From NCBI RefSeq assembly GCF_023161665.1, contig NZ_JALNTW010000009.1:102388-166387 (forward strand): a stretch of DNA of 64,000 nt, given 5' to 3'. Made by a program: the position numbers and the translations under genes. Of the stretch, positions 56,126 to 64,000 are shown one piece after another. How positions within the stretch are numbered: position 1 is the stretch's first letter; every line of letters begins with the position of its first letter. A model generated the notes under the pieces. That model searched no databases, was not told the origin of the DNA, and saw nothing but the letters and a program-made list of their open reading frames with translations. The DNA is from Shewanella sp. 1CM18E (GTDB taxonomy: Bacteria > Pseudomonadota > Gammaproteobacteria > Enterobacterales > Shewanellaceae).

Positions 56126-58306
56126 ATGAAATCACTAAAAATAAATCTGTTAGGTGCTAGTGTTGCGTTAGCTATGGGCGCATTATCTGCTCCAGCTATG
56201 GCTAACGGTAGCGATATGGTTAATCCACAAGCCGGTGTTGTTGTGGGCTATTGGCATAACTGGTGTGCGGGTGGTGGTTACAAAGGTGGCGTAGCGCCAT
56301 GTGTGACATTAGAAGAAGTTGATCCGCAATATAACGTTGTAGATGTGTCATTTATGAAGGTTTATGGCGCAGTAGGCACAATTCCTACCTTTAAATTAGA
56401 TCCTGCAGTGGGCTTGTCGGAAGCACAGTTTATTGAACAAATCAGTGAGCTAAACCGTCAAGGACGTTCTGTATTAATCGCATTGGGCGGCGCAGATGCT
56501 CACATTGAGCTGCGTAATGGTCAAGAGCAAGCATTGGCTGATGAAATCATTCGTTTAGTCGAAATATATGGCTTTGATGGTTTGGATATCGACCTTGAGC
56601 AGGCGGCTGTTACCGCTGCTGACAACCAAACTGTTATTCCTGCTGCGCTGCGTATCGTTAAGGATTACTACCGTGAGCAAGGTAAAAACTTCTTGATCAC
56701 TATGGCGCCAGAATTCCCATACCTAACAACTGGTGGCAAGTACGTGCCTTATATCACGGCATTAGAAGGCTACTACGATTGGATTAACCCACAGTTTTAT
56801 AACCAAGGCGGTGACGGTATTTATATCGAAGGCCTAGGTTGGATTGCCCAAAACAACGATAACTTAAAGCAAGAGTTTATTTATCATATCGCTGATGCAC
56901 TAGCGAACGGCAACAATGGTTTTACTAAGATCCCGCACGACAAACTTGTGTTTGGTATTCCTACTAACATAGATGCCGCAGCAACGGGCTATGTTAAAGA
57001 CCCACAAAAACTGTACGCTGCTTTTGAACAATTAAAAGCACAAGGTCAGCCACTACGTGGTGTGATGACTTGGTCAGTTAACTGGGATATGGGGCAAAAC
57101 TCAGCGGGTCAGGCTTACAATGAGTCATTCATTAAGGCATACGGTCCGTTTATTCATGGCCAAGATATTTTGCCGCCAGAGCCTGATAACGGTAAACCCA
57201 TTTTTAGTGGGATCAGTAATACTCGGGTTAAGTTAGGCGGTGAATTTAACTCACTAGCAGGTGTTACCGCCAATGATATGGAAGACGGTGACTTAACATC
57301 GTCAATTGAAGTTGAAGGTAACGTAAACACTGACGCTCTGGGTTTGTATGCACTAACCTACCGTGTGTCTGATAGCGATGATAATCTGACTGAACAAGTG
57401 CGTAGTGTTGAAGTGTATAACACCAAGCCAGAAATTAAAGGCGTAACTAACGCTAGCGTATTAGTGGGTAGTGAGTTTTACCCTATGGCTGGTGTTAGCG
57501 CACTTGATGCCGAAGATGGTGACTTAACTGACCATATCGTTATTGAAGGTGATGTTGATACGGAAACATTAGGTCAGTATTCACTCACTTACCGCGTGAC
57601 AGACAGTGCGGGGCAGCAAACCGTTGCATTGCGCAGTGTTACAGTGAAAGAGCAAGGCGCTGTGTGTGAAAACCCATGGGATAAAGCAAAGGTTTACCTT
57701 GGCGGTGAAACAGTTAGCCATTCAGGTCAGAGCTGGTTAGCTGGCTGGTGGACTCAAGGTGATGAGCCTGGCACAACAGGCGAGTGGGGCGTTTGGAAAG
57801 CACAAGGCGATAGCGACTGTGACGGTGGCTTACCACCAGTGGTTAAACCTACTCTTGATGTAACCGGTATTGCACCACGTTATGTGCTTGATCAAGGCAG
57901 TGTCACTATTGAGTTTAGTGCTAGCGTTAACCAAACCATGGTGATTAAAGCTAGCTTAGTACAAGGCAATAACGTATTTGCTAGCACTGAAGTTAATAGC
58001 GCAAGCACTGCAGCTCTGACTCTGTCTGCGACAGATTTAGTCGCGGGTAGTTACGAAGTCGTGGTTAGCGCTCCAGAGCAAGAGCTAACTCGCCGTACTA
58101 GCGTGAGCTTAGTTGAAGAAGATGAAGGCGGTGACTACCCAGCTTACGCTGCAGGTACTCACTACCAAGCTGGTGATGTTGTGACTAACGCCGGTGGTGT
58201 TTATGAGTGTCTACCATGGCCAAACAGCGGCTGGTGTAGCGGTTCAACAAGTCATTATGCACCTGGTGTGGGTAGCGCTTGGGCTGATGCTTGGTTCGCT
58301 CGTTAA
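56126..58306 (+). CDS. secreted chitinase, GH18 with Ig-like and chitin-binding domains
   Basis: 726 residues from the ATG at 56126, preceded by AAGGGA; an ATG at 56108 lacks a site. Signal peptide residues 1-26 (SAPAMA). GH18 catalytic domain (~32-355) with FDGLDIDLEQ: D151, D154, D156 and the catalytic acid E158. Two ~75-residue bacterial Ig-like (DUF5011-type) domains (~360-515; paired by DGDLTSSIEVEGNVNTDALG and DGDLTDHIVIEGDVDTETLG), a CBM5/12 chitin-binding module (NPWDKAKVYLGGETVSHSGQSWLAGWW), a linker domain, and a second C-terminal chitin-binding-like module (YAAGTHYQAGDVVTNAGGVYEC). It hydrolyses chitin outside the cell. A GEMM-I riboswitch controls its leader. Confidence 0.95.
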   Translation: MKSLKINLLGASVALAMGALSAPAMANGSDMVNPQAGVVVGYWHNWCAGGGYKGGVAPCVTLEEVDPQYNVVDVSFMKVYGAVGTIPTFKLDPAVGLSEAQFIEQISELNRQGRSVLIALGGADAHIELRNGQEQALADEIIRLVEIYGFDGLDIDLEQAAVTAADNQTVIPAALRIVKDYYREQGKNFLITMAPEFPYLTTGGKYVPYITALEGYYDWINPQFYNQGGDGIYIEGLGWIAQNNDNLKQEFIYHIADALANGNNGFTKIPHDKLVFGIPTNIDAAATGYVKDPQKLYAAFEQLKAQGQPLRGVMTWSVNWDMGQNSAGQAYNESFIKAYGPFIHGQDILPPEPDNGKPIFSGISNTRVKLGGEFNSLAGVTANDMEDGDLTSSIEVEGNVNTDALGLYALTYRVSDSDDNLTEQVRSVEVYNTKPEIKGVTNASVLVGSEFYPMAGVSALDAEDGDLTDHIVIEGDVDTETLGQYSLTYRVTDSAGQQTVALRSVTVKEQGAVCENPWDKAKVYLGGETVSHSGQSWLAGWWTQGDEPGTTGEWGVWKAQGDSDCDGGLPPVVKPTLDVTGIAPRYVLDQGSVTIEFSASVNQTMVIKASLVQGNNVFASTEVNSASTAALTLSATDLVAGSYEVVVSAPEQELTRRTSVSLVEEDEGGDYPAYAAGTHYQAGDVVTNAGGVYECLPWPNSGWCSGSTSHYAPGVGSAWADAWFAR

Positions 58307-58354
58307 TGTTCTCGATACAGTAAGCTAATCGGCTAACCTTATATCGACTAGCTT

Positions 58355-58386
58355 TAAAGCCCTATCAATTTGATAGGGCTTTTTTG
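58355..58386 (+). terminator. rho-independent terminator after the chitinase
   Basis: 13-bp stem AAAGCCCTATCAA / TTGATAGGGCTTT with a short loop, then a T run. Confidence 0.9.
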
Positions 58387-58464
58387 TATCTGTTGTGTGA
58401 TGTTTGAGCTCAATTGCCCCTAGGCTAATTTATACTTTATTTATATAAGCTTACGGCTAGATTT

Positions 58465-58487
58465 AAATGTGATCTAGTTAGCAAATT
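58465..58487 (+). promoter_or_regulatory. partial CRP-like site upstream of the aminotransferase gene
   Basis: AAATGTGATCTAG is a perfect CRP left half, but the right half (TTAGCAAATT) is poor. It lies about 75 bp before the start codon. Confidence 0.35.
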
Positions 58488-58514
58488 AGCTTTGAAAGAC
58501 TAGCGATAGTGAGC

Positions 58515-58544
58515 AATTAATATGAATATCTATTCATATTAATT
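58515..58544. promoter_or_regulatory. 30-bp perfect palindrome in the aminotransferase promoter region
   Basis: 14-bp arms AATTAATATGAATA and TATTCATATTAATT with a 2-bp centre (TC). It ends 18 bp before the ATG at 58563. A -10-like TATAAA lies at 58552-58557, which would put the transcript start at or next to the ATG. It could be an operator overlapping the promoter. Confidence 0.8.
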
Positions 58545-58562
58545 CAATAACTATAAATAAAT

Positions 58563-59732
58563 ATGCAATCAAATTCTGTTGAGTCAAACTCTTTCAAGTT
58601 AAGCCGTCGTCAATTTCTTTATGCTGGTGCGGCTGCATCTAGCCTAGTGACTTTAGGTTGTAGCTCAAGCTCTGTTTCTACGCAAACTCCATCAGCTGCA
58701 ACAGTGAATACCACTGAAGCGATACCGCTTAACTTTAACGAAAATCCATTAGGGCTAGCACCTAAAGCGCAGCAAGCGGTACTTGAAGCATTGCCTAATG
58801 CTTGGCGTTATCCAGATGCGGCACGTAGTGATTTAATGGCAACGATCGCTAGCAACCTATCATTAGATGCCTCGCAGCTTATTTACGGTAATGGTTCATC
58901 TGAAGTGCTAAAAATGGCATTAGATGCACTGGTGCAAACTAATACTCAGCTAGTGATGCCAGATCCGAGTTATGGTGTGATTATTGATTACGCTATGGCG
59001 CGTGGTGTACCTGTGGTGAAGGTAAAGCTTGATGGCAATTGGCAAACAGATCTTGGCGCGATGAAAGCCAAAGTTGCCGCCCATAATGGTCCATCGATTG
59101 TGTACTTATGTAACCCAAATAACCCGACGGGTCTATTATTGCCGCAAAGCGAACTCAATCAGTGGTTAGATCAAGCATCAAGTCAATTAAGCTTTATTGT
59201 TGATGAAGCCTATGTGGAATATGTGGCACAAGTTGGCTTTGTTTCTGCTATCGAGCGAGTTAAGCAAGGGCAAAAGCATATTGTGGTGTGCCGTACCTTC
59301 TCAAAGATTTATGCCTTAGCAGGTTTACGTGTGGGTTACGGTGTGGCGCATGCTGAGTTAATCAAACAGATGCAGGCGCAAGCGAGTATCGATAACGCTA
59401 ACTTAATTGGTTGTGTGGCGGCAAAAGCCAGCCTTGAAAGCCAGCAATGGCTAGAGCTGAGTCTTAAGTCAAACAGCCAAGCTAAAGAGTTAGTCTATGC
59501 GCAACTGGAAGCGCTAGGTTTAGATTATCTACCAAGTGAAACCAACTTCATTTTCCATAAGGTTAATGGCGACAGTGAGCTGTATATGCAGCGTATGGGC
59601 AAGGCAGGGATTTTAGTTGGTCGTCCATTTAATCACGGCGAGGGTTGGAATCGTCTTTCTATCGGCACGCCTGCACAAATGCAGTATTTTTGTAAAACCT
59701 TAGCTAAGTTCCGCGAATTGGGCTGGGTGTAA
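58563..59732 (+). CDS. Tat-exported lipoprotein aminotransferase (class I/II, HisC-like)
   Basis: 389 residues. The N-terminus has a twin-arginine signal (LSRRQFLYAG, R15-R16) and a lipobox TLGC (C33), so it should be exported folded and lipid-anchored. The rest is a complete fold-type I PLP enzyme close to histidinol-phosphate aminotransferase: NENPLG, YGNGSSEVL, NPNNPTG, DEAYVEY, the PLP lysine K248 in TFSKIYALAGLRVGYG, and NHGEGWNRLSIGT. All catalytic residues are present. An aminotransferase outside the cytoplasm is unusual; the substrate is unknown. No ribosome binding site is visible. The next gene is a cysteine-synthase relative after 123 bp. Confidence 0.88.
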   Translation: MQSNSVESNSFKLSRRQFLYAGAAASSLVTLGCSSSSVSTQTPSAATVNTTEAIPLNFNENPLGLAPKAQQAVLEALPNAWRYPDAARSDLMATIASNLSLDASQLIYGNGSSEVLKMALDALVQTNTQLVMPDPSYGVIIDYAMARGVPVVKVKLDGNWQTDLGAMKAKVAAHNGPSIVYLCNPNNPTGLLLPQSELNQWLDQASSQLSFIVDEAYVEYVAQVGFVSAIERVKQGQKHIVVCRTFSKIYALAGLRVGYGVAHAELIKQMQAQASIDNANLIGCVAAKASLESQQWLELSLKSNSQAKELVYAQLEALGLDYLPSETNFIFHKVNGDSELYMQRMGKAGILVGRPFNHGEGWNRLSIGTPAQMQYFCKTLAKFRELGWV

Positions 59733-59855
59733 AGTAGGATTCAACTTAACAGCTCGCTGCCAAGTGAGCTGTTAAACTCGAGTGTTTTATGGACTTGGCT
59801 TTAGTGTTTGCAATGGCTAGTATTGTAACAACTAAGACCACAAAGAGTCCTTCTT

Positions 59856-60944
59856 ATGCCTACTGCACCTAAACCCGATCTTAGCGTTTCGACAACCCCT
59901 CCGGTTATTTCTAGCAATATCACCGATCTTATTGGTAATACTGATCTGCTGAGGATCAATAGTCTAAGTGAGCTGACAGGATGCGAGATTTTACTTAAAT
60001 GCGAGCAACAAAATCCAGGTGGTTCCATTAAAGATCGCGCCGCATTGCAGATGGTAAAAGATGCCATCGCCAGCGGTAAATTAACACCGGGAATGACCAT
60101 AGTTGAAGGCACGGCAGGTAATACCGGGATCGGTTTAGCGCTGGTGGCTAAAGCCCTTGGTTTTAAGATGCAGGTGGTGATGCCAAAGGGACAAGCGCCT
60201 GAAAAAGAGCAAATGATCGCCCTGTATGATGCTGAGCTAACGCTTGTTGATCCTTGTCCTTTTGCCAACCCCGATCATTTTTACCATACCGCGAGAAGAC
60301 TTGGTGAGTCGAATAATGATTATTGGTGGGCGGATCAGTTTGAGAACACTAGTAACTTTAGGGCCCATTATCTCAATACCGCTCCTGAGATCTGGCAGCA
60401 AACTCAAGGAACAATCGATGCGTTAGTTTCAGTTGCTGGTACAGGCGGCACGATCGCCGGTAACTCACGTTATTTGTCAGAACAAAATCCACAGTTACAA
60501 ACTTGGTTGGTGGATCCTGATGGATCAGGGATCTACGCCTATTTGAAAAACGGTCAATATCAATCAACTGGCAGTTCATTCACCGAAGGGATTGGTATCA
60601 TGCGCTTAGTGGAGAACTTTAGCCAAGCTAACATCAACAAAGCCATTACTCTGCCGGATGTTGATTTGATCGCCATTGCGCGCCATGTAAGAGAGTATGA
60701 TGGTATTACGCTTGGCAGTAGTGCCGCGTTAAACGTTGCCGGTGCACTATATGCCGCTGCTAAAATGGGCCAAGGCAAAACCATAGTGACCTTTTGGTGT
60801 GATATTGCCGAGCGATCTTCATCAAAGCTTTATAATGAACAATTTCTTGCTGATAAAGGTTTTAGTAGCAAAAGCGAGGCGGTTGTTGATATGTTTGCTC
60901 GTTATCAAGCAGAAGTTGATAGCGTAGTGGTTACTCTAAAGTAG
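59856..60944 (+). CDS. cysteine synthase family PLP enzyme
   Basis: 362 residues, longer than CysK (~320). Fold-type II PLP features: LIGNTDLLRI, NPGGSIKDRAA with the PLP lysine K59, EGTAGNTGIGLALVAKALG (the substrate loop), and SVAGTGGTIAG (phosphate loop). It joins an amino-acid acceptor such as O-acetylserine to sulfide or a related nucleophile; the EGTAGNTG variant (CysK has EPTSGNTG) and the long C-terminal part suggest a divergent subgroup. No CBS domain is present. It may be cotranscribed with the aminotransferase upstream. Confidence 0.88.
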   Translation: MPTAPKPDLSVSTTPPVISSNITDLIGNTDLLRINSLSELTGCEILLKCEQQNPGGSIKDRAALQMVKDAIASGKLTPGMTIVEGTAGNTGIGLALVAKALGFKMQVVMPKGQAPEKEQMIALYDAELTLVDPCPFANPDHFYHTARRLGESNNDYWWADQFENTSNFRAHYLNTAPEIWQQTQGTIDALVSVAGTGGTIAGNSRYLSEQNPQLQTWLVDPDGSGIYAYLKNGQYQSTGSSFTEGIGIMRLVENFSQANINKAITLPDVDLIAIARHVREYDGITLGSSAALNVAGALYAAAKMGQGKTIVTFWCDIAERSSSKLYNEQFLADKGFSSKSEAVVDMFARYQAEVDSVVVTLK

Positions 60945-61088
60945 ATTGGGAGCTGGGTTTAGTTTTTACTGCACATTTATTGATAATTAGCTTTTGGTGT
61001 TAGATAGTCCGCTAAAGTAGTTATCCGTATAGCCCTAAGCCAAAAGTTAATTGGGTTTAGGGTATGTGGAAGGGTAGGAATTAAGTTG

Positions 61089-61973
61089 ATGCACAGTGTT
61101 CCCAATGTTGAGTTTAGAGCGCCTAATATTAATAAATCTGGCGTTGAAATATTAGATTTAGATCATTTTTACAGCAAACTTGCTAAGTGTAAATTTTGTC
61201 CATCTCAACCTCATCGGATTAATTACTTCTGTTTTATTTATATTTCTGAGGGGCAAGGTGGCCACTTTGTCGACTTTAAATATCACCCATTTAAAAATGG
61301 CAGCTTTATTTTTATCAATAAACACCAAGTGCATGCCTTTGATTTAAAAAGTCGACCAAAAGGTAAGATGATTAATATTACCGAAGATTTTTTAAATGCA
61401 ATTTTAACTAATATTCGTATTCCATTCTTTACTCCTACTCACCTGGTGAGCTCACAGCAACCGCTTTTAAGTTTAAGTCAATCTTTGATAGAAACTTGTG
61501 AGCACTTATTGTACGAAATTAATAAGGCTCAAGAAGGCGTAACAGACTCTAAATTGCTTGTTCAGCTTTTATTCTCATCATTACTCGTAGCTTTAGCGGC
61601 AGAGAGAAAGACTGAAGCCTTACATTTAAATGAAGCGCAGGCATATCGTTTTCAACAATTCTTACTGCTGATAGAGAGCAAGGCTGCAAACACGCGTGAG
61701 GCATCTGAATATGCGCAGATGCTGCATGTATCCTATAAGTCACTTAATTTACTGTGTAAGCAAGCTTGTGGGCAAACAGCAAAACAGTTGATTGATGCCC
61801 ATGCGATTCTTGAAATTAAACGACGACTAATTATTGGAAGCGCCAAGATCCAAGAGATCGCTTATGATCTTGGCTTTGATGATGTGACGTATTTTGTGAA
61901 GTTTTTTAAGCGACATACTCAGCTTACGCCATCTCAATTTAAAGAGGCGCGTACTATAAATGCGCAAGCTTAA
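61089..61973 (+). CDS. AraC family transcriptional regulator
   Basis: 294 residues from the ATG at 61089 (a TTG just before is in frame); AGGAA lies upstream. The N-terminal ~175 residues form a cupin-like ligand domain (YFCFIYISEGQGGHFVDFKYHPFKNGSFIFINKHQVHAFD). The C-terminal ~100 residues hold the double helix-turn-helix, ending IQEIAYDLGFDDVTYFVKFFKRHTQLTPSQFKEARTI, the AraC signature. The target is not known; the neighbouring cysteine-synthase relative and octaheme cytochrome genes are on the same strand. Confidence 0.93.
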   Translation: MHSVPNVEFRAPNINKSGVEILDLDHFYSKLAKCKFCPSQPHRINYFCFIYISEGQGGHFVDFKYHPFKNGSFIFINKHQVHAFDLKSRPKGKMINITEDFLNAILTNIRIPFFTPTHLVSSQQPLLSLSQSLIETCEHLLYEINKAQEGVTDSKLLVQLLFSSLLVALAAERKTEALHLNEAQAYRFQQFLLLIESKAANTREASEYAQMLHVSYKSLNLLCKQACGQTAKQLIDAHAILEIKRRLIIGSAKIQEIAYDLGFDDVTYFVKFFKRHTQLTPSQFKEARTINAQA

Positions 61974-62331
61974 ATATTGAGCTTGATATTAGCTAACTAA
62001 AAAGCCTTTGAGCTCACATTGTTATTACTAGGTACGAAAATCACCATTTTTGGGACGATAAGTCCATTACCCCTAGGTCATTAATTGACTATTTTCTATT
62101 TTGTAAAATATAGAACTCAATAATCACTAAACCAAATGAGATTGGTTTTTTAGCATATCAATTCACCTGATGAGCTGCTTTTTTGCACTTAAAAATTAGC
62201 AAGCGGGAATTTTTATCATTAATTGAGCTGCAATATTTTATTAAAAATTCATTGCTTGATTTAGCAAAAAGTTAAATAAGGCATGTAAGCAATTTAAATA
62301 TAAAAACAATGATGACTTTGCAGGGAATATC
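61974..62331. other. upstream region of the octaheme cytochrome gene
   Basis: 358 bp with no gene. AT-rich, with a small inverted repeat GGAC-GATAA-GTCC near 62054-62066. No CRP or FNR site was recognised. AGGGAA precedes the cytochrome start codon. Confidence 0.45.
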
Positions 62332-63882
62332 ATGATGAATAGTGTAAATGCTTCCTATAAAAAAGCGTTGCTAGCAAGTATGGTAACTTTATTGGTTGCC
62401 TGTGGCTCAGACAGTGATGATGTCTCGCCGCCTCCACCTCCAAGCGACAATAACCCACCTGTAGCCATGGCAACGAATGCGACAGCTATTATTGGTACGC
62501 CAGTAATGATTGATGCGCTTGCCAATGATAGTGATCCAGACGGAGATGCTCTTACGCTAAGCTTGATAGAGTTAGTGGAGGGCAATGGCGAAGGCGTGAT
62601 TAAGGATAACCAACTGTTGTTCACTCCTACGCAAATTGGCACCGTGGTGTTTAATTACACTGTTGCCGATCCTGAAGGGGCGACAGACAGTGCAACTGTA
62701 ACAATTAAGGTTAGTGACAAAACTGAAACACGCCGCTATGTGGGCACACAAACCTGTTTGAGCTGTCATAGCGACAAAGACACTTTCTTAGAAACTGGGC
62801 ATAACTTTAAGTTGAGTAAAGTTGAAAATGGTGAGGCGCCTAAGTTCCCGTTTACTTCGATAGAAGGTTCAGTTGAGCTGCTATATGGCGCTGATAATAG
62901 CGCAGGTACGCCTAACAGCTGGGAAGAGGTCAGTTATGTGATTGGTGGTTATTATCGCACGGCAATGTACCTTGATAAGAATGGCTATATCTTATCTGGT
63001 ACTGGTGTGCGGGCGATTCTGCCTGAAAATGGCGAAGACTTTAACATTGACCATATCTCTGGTTATGCTCCGGGTGATGAGCCAGATTCTCACTTATTTG
63101 ACTGTGGTCACTGCCATACAACAGGTTGGAAGGATTACACTCCTGGCTCAGATCTAAACCCGAACCATCAAGATGGTTTAGTCGGTATTGATGGTACGTT
63201 TGAGATGACTGGTATTCAATGTGAAGCTTGTCATGGCGCGGGTGATAAACATGTGAAGACCCAATCAGCAGATGATATTGAACGTATCACCAAAGGACGT
63301 TATACCTCTGATTTGATGCAAGCGGATATGGGGTTTGGTAAGGCAATAACCTGCAGCGAGTGCCATAGCAAAAAGACCAACCGTAAGTTCCCGACTTTTG
63401 TGAGCGAACATAACCAAGACTTTGGTGGTGACACCATTGGTGGTCGCACTATCCCTTATGATATTGGTGGCCGTGTAGCGGGTGATGCTCTATTGGGGAT
63501 GGATGCTGACACCGGTGAGATTACCGGTAAGAAGGCTGATATGGCTTGCCACACTTGCCATAACCCACACCAATCTAAAATCAATAGTGATAAGCCTGGC
63601 CATGAAAATGCCATGGTGAGGGAGTGTATTGATTGTCACTATGACAAACCATTCACCCCTGAGCTTGAAGTGCATAGCTTTGTTGCTAAGTGTGAAAGCT
63701 GCCATATGCCAAAAGATAAGCACTTCTTTAGAATCAACTTAGACTATCCTGCCGATAGCCCTGAGAACTTCTCTAAAGATGGTAAGTATGTGCAGCCTTG
63801 GAACACCTCAAAAGATAGCTGTTCTAGTTGCCACGAAAATTATGATGAGCTTGCCGGATTAGTTGAGAAGATGCATCGCTAG
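62332..63882 (+). CDS. octaheme c-type cytochrome lipoprotein with N-terminal cadherin-like domain
   Basis: 516 residues. A lipobox (LLVAC, followed by GSDSDD) sends it to a membrane. A proline linker and a ~90-residue cadherin-like/Big_9 domain (VAMATNATAIIGTPVMIDALANDSDPDGDALTLSL..IGTVVFNYTVADPEGATDSATVTIKV) precede the heme region. Eight CxxCH motifs are seen: CLSCH (C142), CGHCH, CEACH, CSECH, CHTCH, CIDCH, CESCH and CSSCH (C497). It should be an outer-membrane or periplasmic multiheme electron carrier or reductase; the acceptor is unknown. No porin or partner cytochrome lies in the window. Confidence 0.92.
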   Translation: MMNSVNASYKKALLASMVTLLVACGSDSDDVSPPPPPSDNNPPVAMATNATAIIGTPVMIDALANDSDPDGDALTLSLIELVEGNGEGVIKDNQLLFTPTQIGTVVFNYTVADPEGATDSATVTIKVSDKTETRRYVGTQTCLSCHSDKDTFLETGHNFKLSKVENGEAPKFPFTSIEGSVELLYGADNSAGTPNSWEEVSYVIGGYYRTAMYLDKNGYILSGTGVRAILPENGEDFNIDHISGYAPGDEPDSHLFDCGHCHTTGWKDYTPGSDLNPNHQDGLVGIDGTFEMTGIQCEACHGAGDKHVKTQSADDIERITKGRYTSDLMQADMGFGKAITCSECHSKKTNRKFPTFVSEHNQDFGGDTIGGRTIPYDIGGRVAGDALLGMDADTGEITGKKADMACHTCHNPHQSKINSDKPGHENAMVRECIDCHYDKPFTPELEVHSFVAKCESCHMPKDKHFFRINLDYPADSPENFSKDGKYVQPWNTSKDSCSSCHENYDELAGLVEKMHR

Positions 63883-63899
63883 ACTGTTATTATCAATAT

Positions 63900-63930
63900 A
63901 AGCCCCTTTTTAGGGGCTTTTTTTTTTCAG
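63900..63930 (+). terminator. rho-independent terminator after the octaheme cytochrome
   Basis: 7-bp stem AAGCCCC / GGGGCTT with a short T-rich loop, then about ten T. Confidence 0.9.
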
Positions 63931-63937
63931 CCCTAAA

Positions 63938-64000
63938 CCACCTACTTCAGTAGGTGGTTATCATCAATTAGGCTTTGCCTGAAGTACGTTTAATGGAATT
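63938..64000 (-). mobile_element. probable IS200/IS605-type right end with the tail of a tnpB-like gene
   Basis: A hairpin AACCACCTACT / AGTAGGTGGTT with a 3-nt loop lies at about 63938-63960. On the minus strand, the frame entering from the right edge reads NSIKRTSGKA and stops at 63968-63970, just before the hairpin. A TnpB-like gene ending next to an imperfect hairpin is the layout of IS200/IS605 right ends. Only ten codons are in the window, so this is tentative. Confidence 0.35.

Overview
The window looks like a chromosomal segment of a marine Shewanella, or a very close relative in Alteromonadales. This rests on recognition of gene content rather than a database search: rapA, a PIN-PhoH ATPase, groESL, a QnrA-like pentapeptide protein, DUF2999, YoaE, a chitinase, an octaheme cytochrome c and many Cache-type sensors. 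About 50 protein genes are supported. No rRNA, tRNA or CRISPR array is seen, and the only mobile-element trace is a probable IS200/IS605-type end at the right edge.

Layout. 1-11.9 kb: 3' truncated rapA, PIN-PhoH behind a candidate Pho box, a 1236-residue hybrid histidine kinase, an exported HEXXH zinc protease, a small DFSK-repeat secreted protein and two small envelope proteins. 12-19.6 kb: an RND pump with its adaptor and a divergent LysR regulator, then a MATE pump followed closely by a chromosomal Qnr. 19.7-21.9 kb: groESL behind a sigma-32 type promoter. 22-26.5 kb: an accessory stretch with small ORFs, structured intergenic DNA, a NERD protein, a cold-shock/excalibur fusion and two tandem Imm11-like paralogues. 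26.6-35.5 kb: a CpdB-like lipoprotein, a BCCT transporter, a DUF6445 oxygenase-like protein, a Sel1 lipoprotein and PpnP. 36-46.9 kb: an HD-GYP sensor that carries a solute-binding domain, an Omp85-like barrel operon, YoaE, an AzgA-type purine permease behind a guanine-class riboswitch, and a DMT exporter paired with a MarR regulator. 47-55.5 kb: a chemoreceptor, arsC, a convergent arsR-arsE-arsF-arsG-permease operon, DUF2999, a BI-1 protein and a YibI-YibH pair. 55.9-64 kb: a GEMM-I (c-di-GMP) riboswitch ahead of a chitinase, a Tat-exported lipoprotein aminotransferase, a cysteine synthase relative, an AraC regulator and an octaheme cytochrome lipoprotein.

Together the genes describe an environmental bacterium rich in signalling (Cache sensors, c-di-GMP output and input), drug and metalloid efflux, chitin use and extracytoplasmic electron transfer. 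The least ordinary items are: a small hydrophobic-tailed ORF with a hairpin-masked ribosome binding site and a perfect 15-bp hairpin at its 3' end (22.4-22.9 kb, resembling a type I toxin unit); the two riboswitches; the solute-binding domain that appears nested inside a Cache sensor; the Tat-lipoprotein aminotransferase with a 30-bp palindrome in its promoter region; and short imperfect tandem repeats that recur at gene 3' ends.
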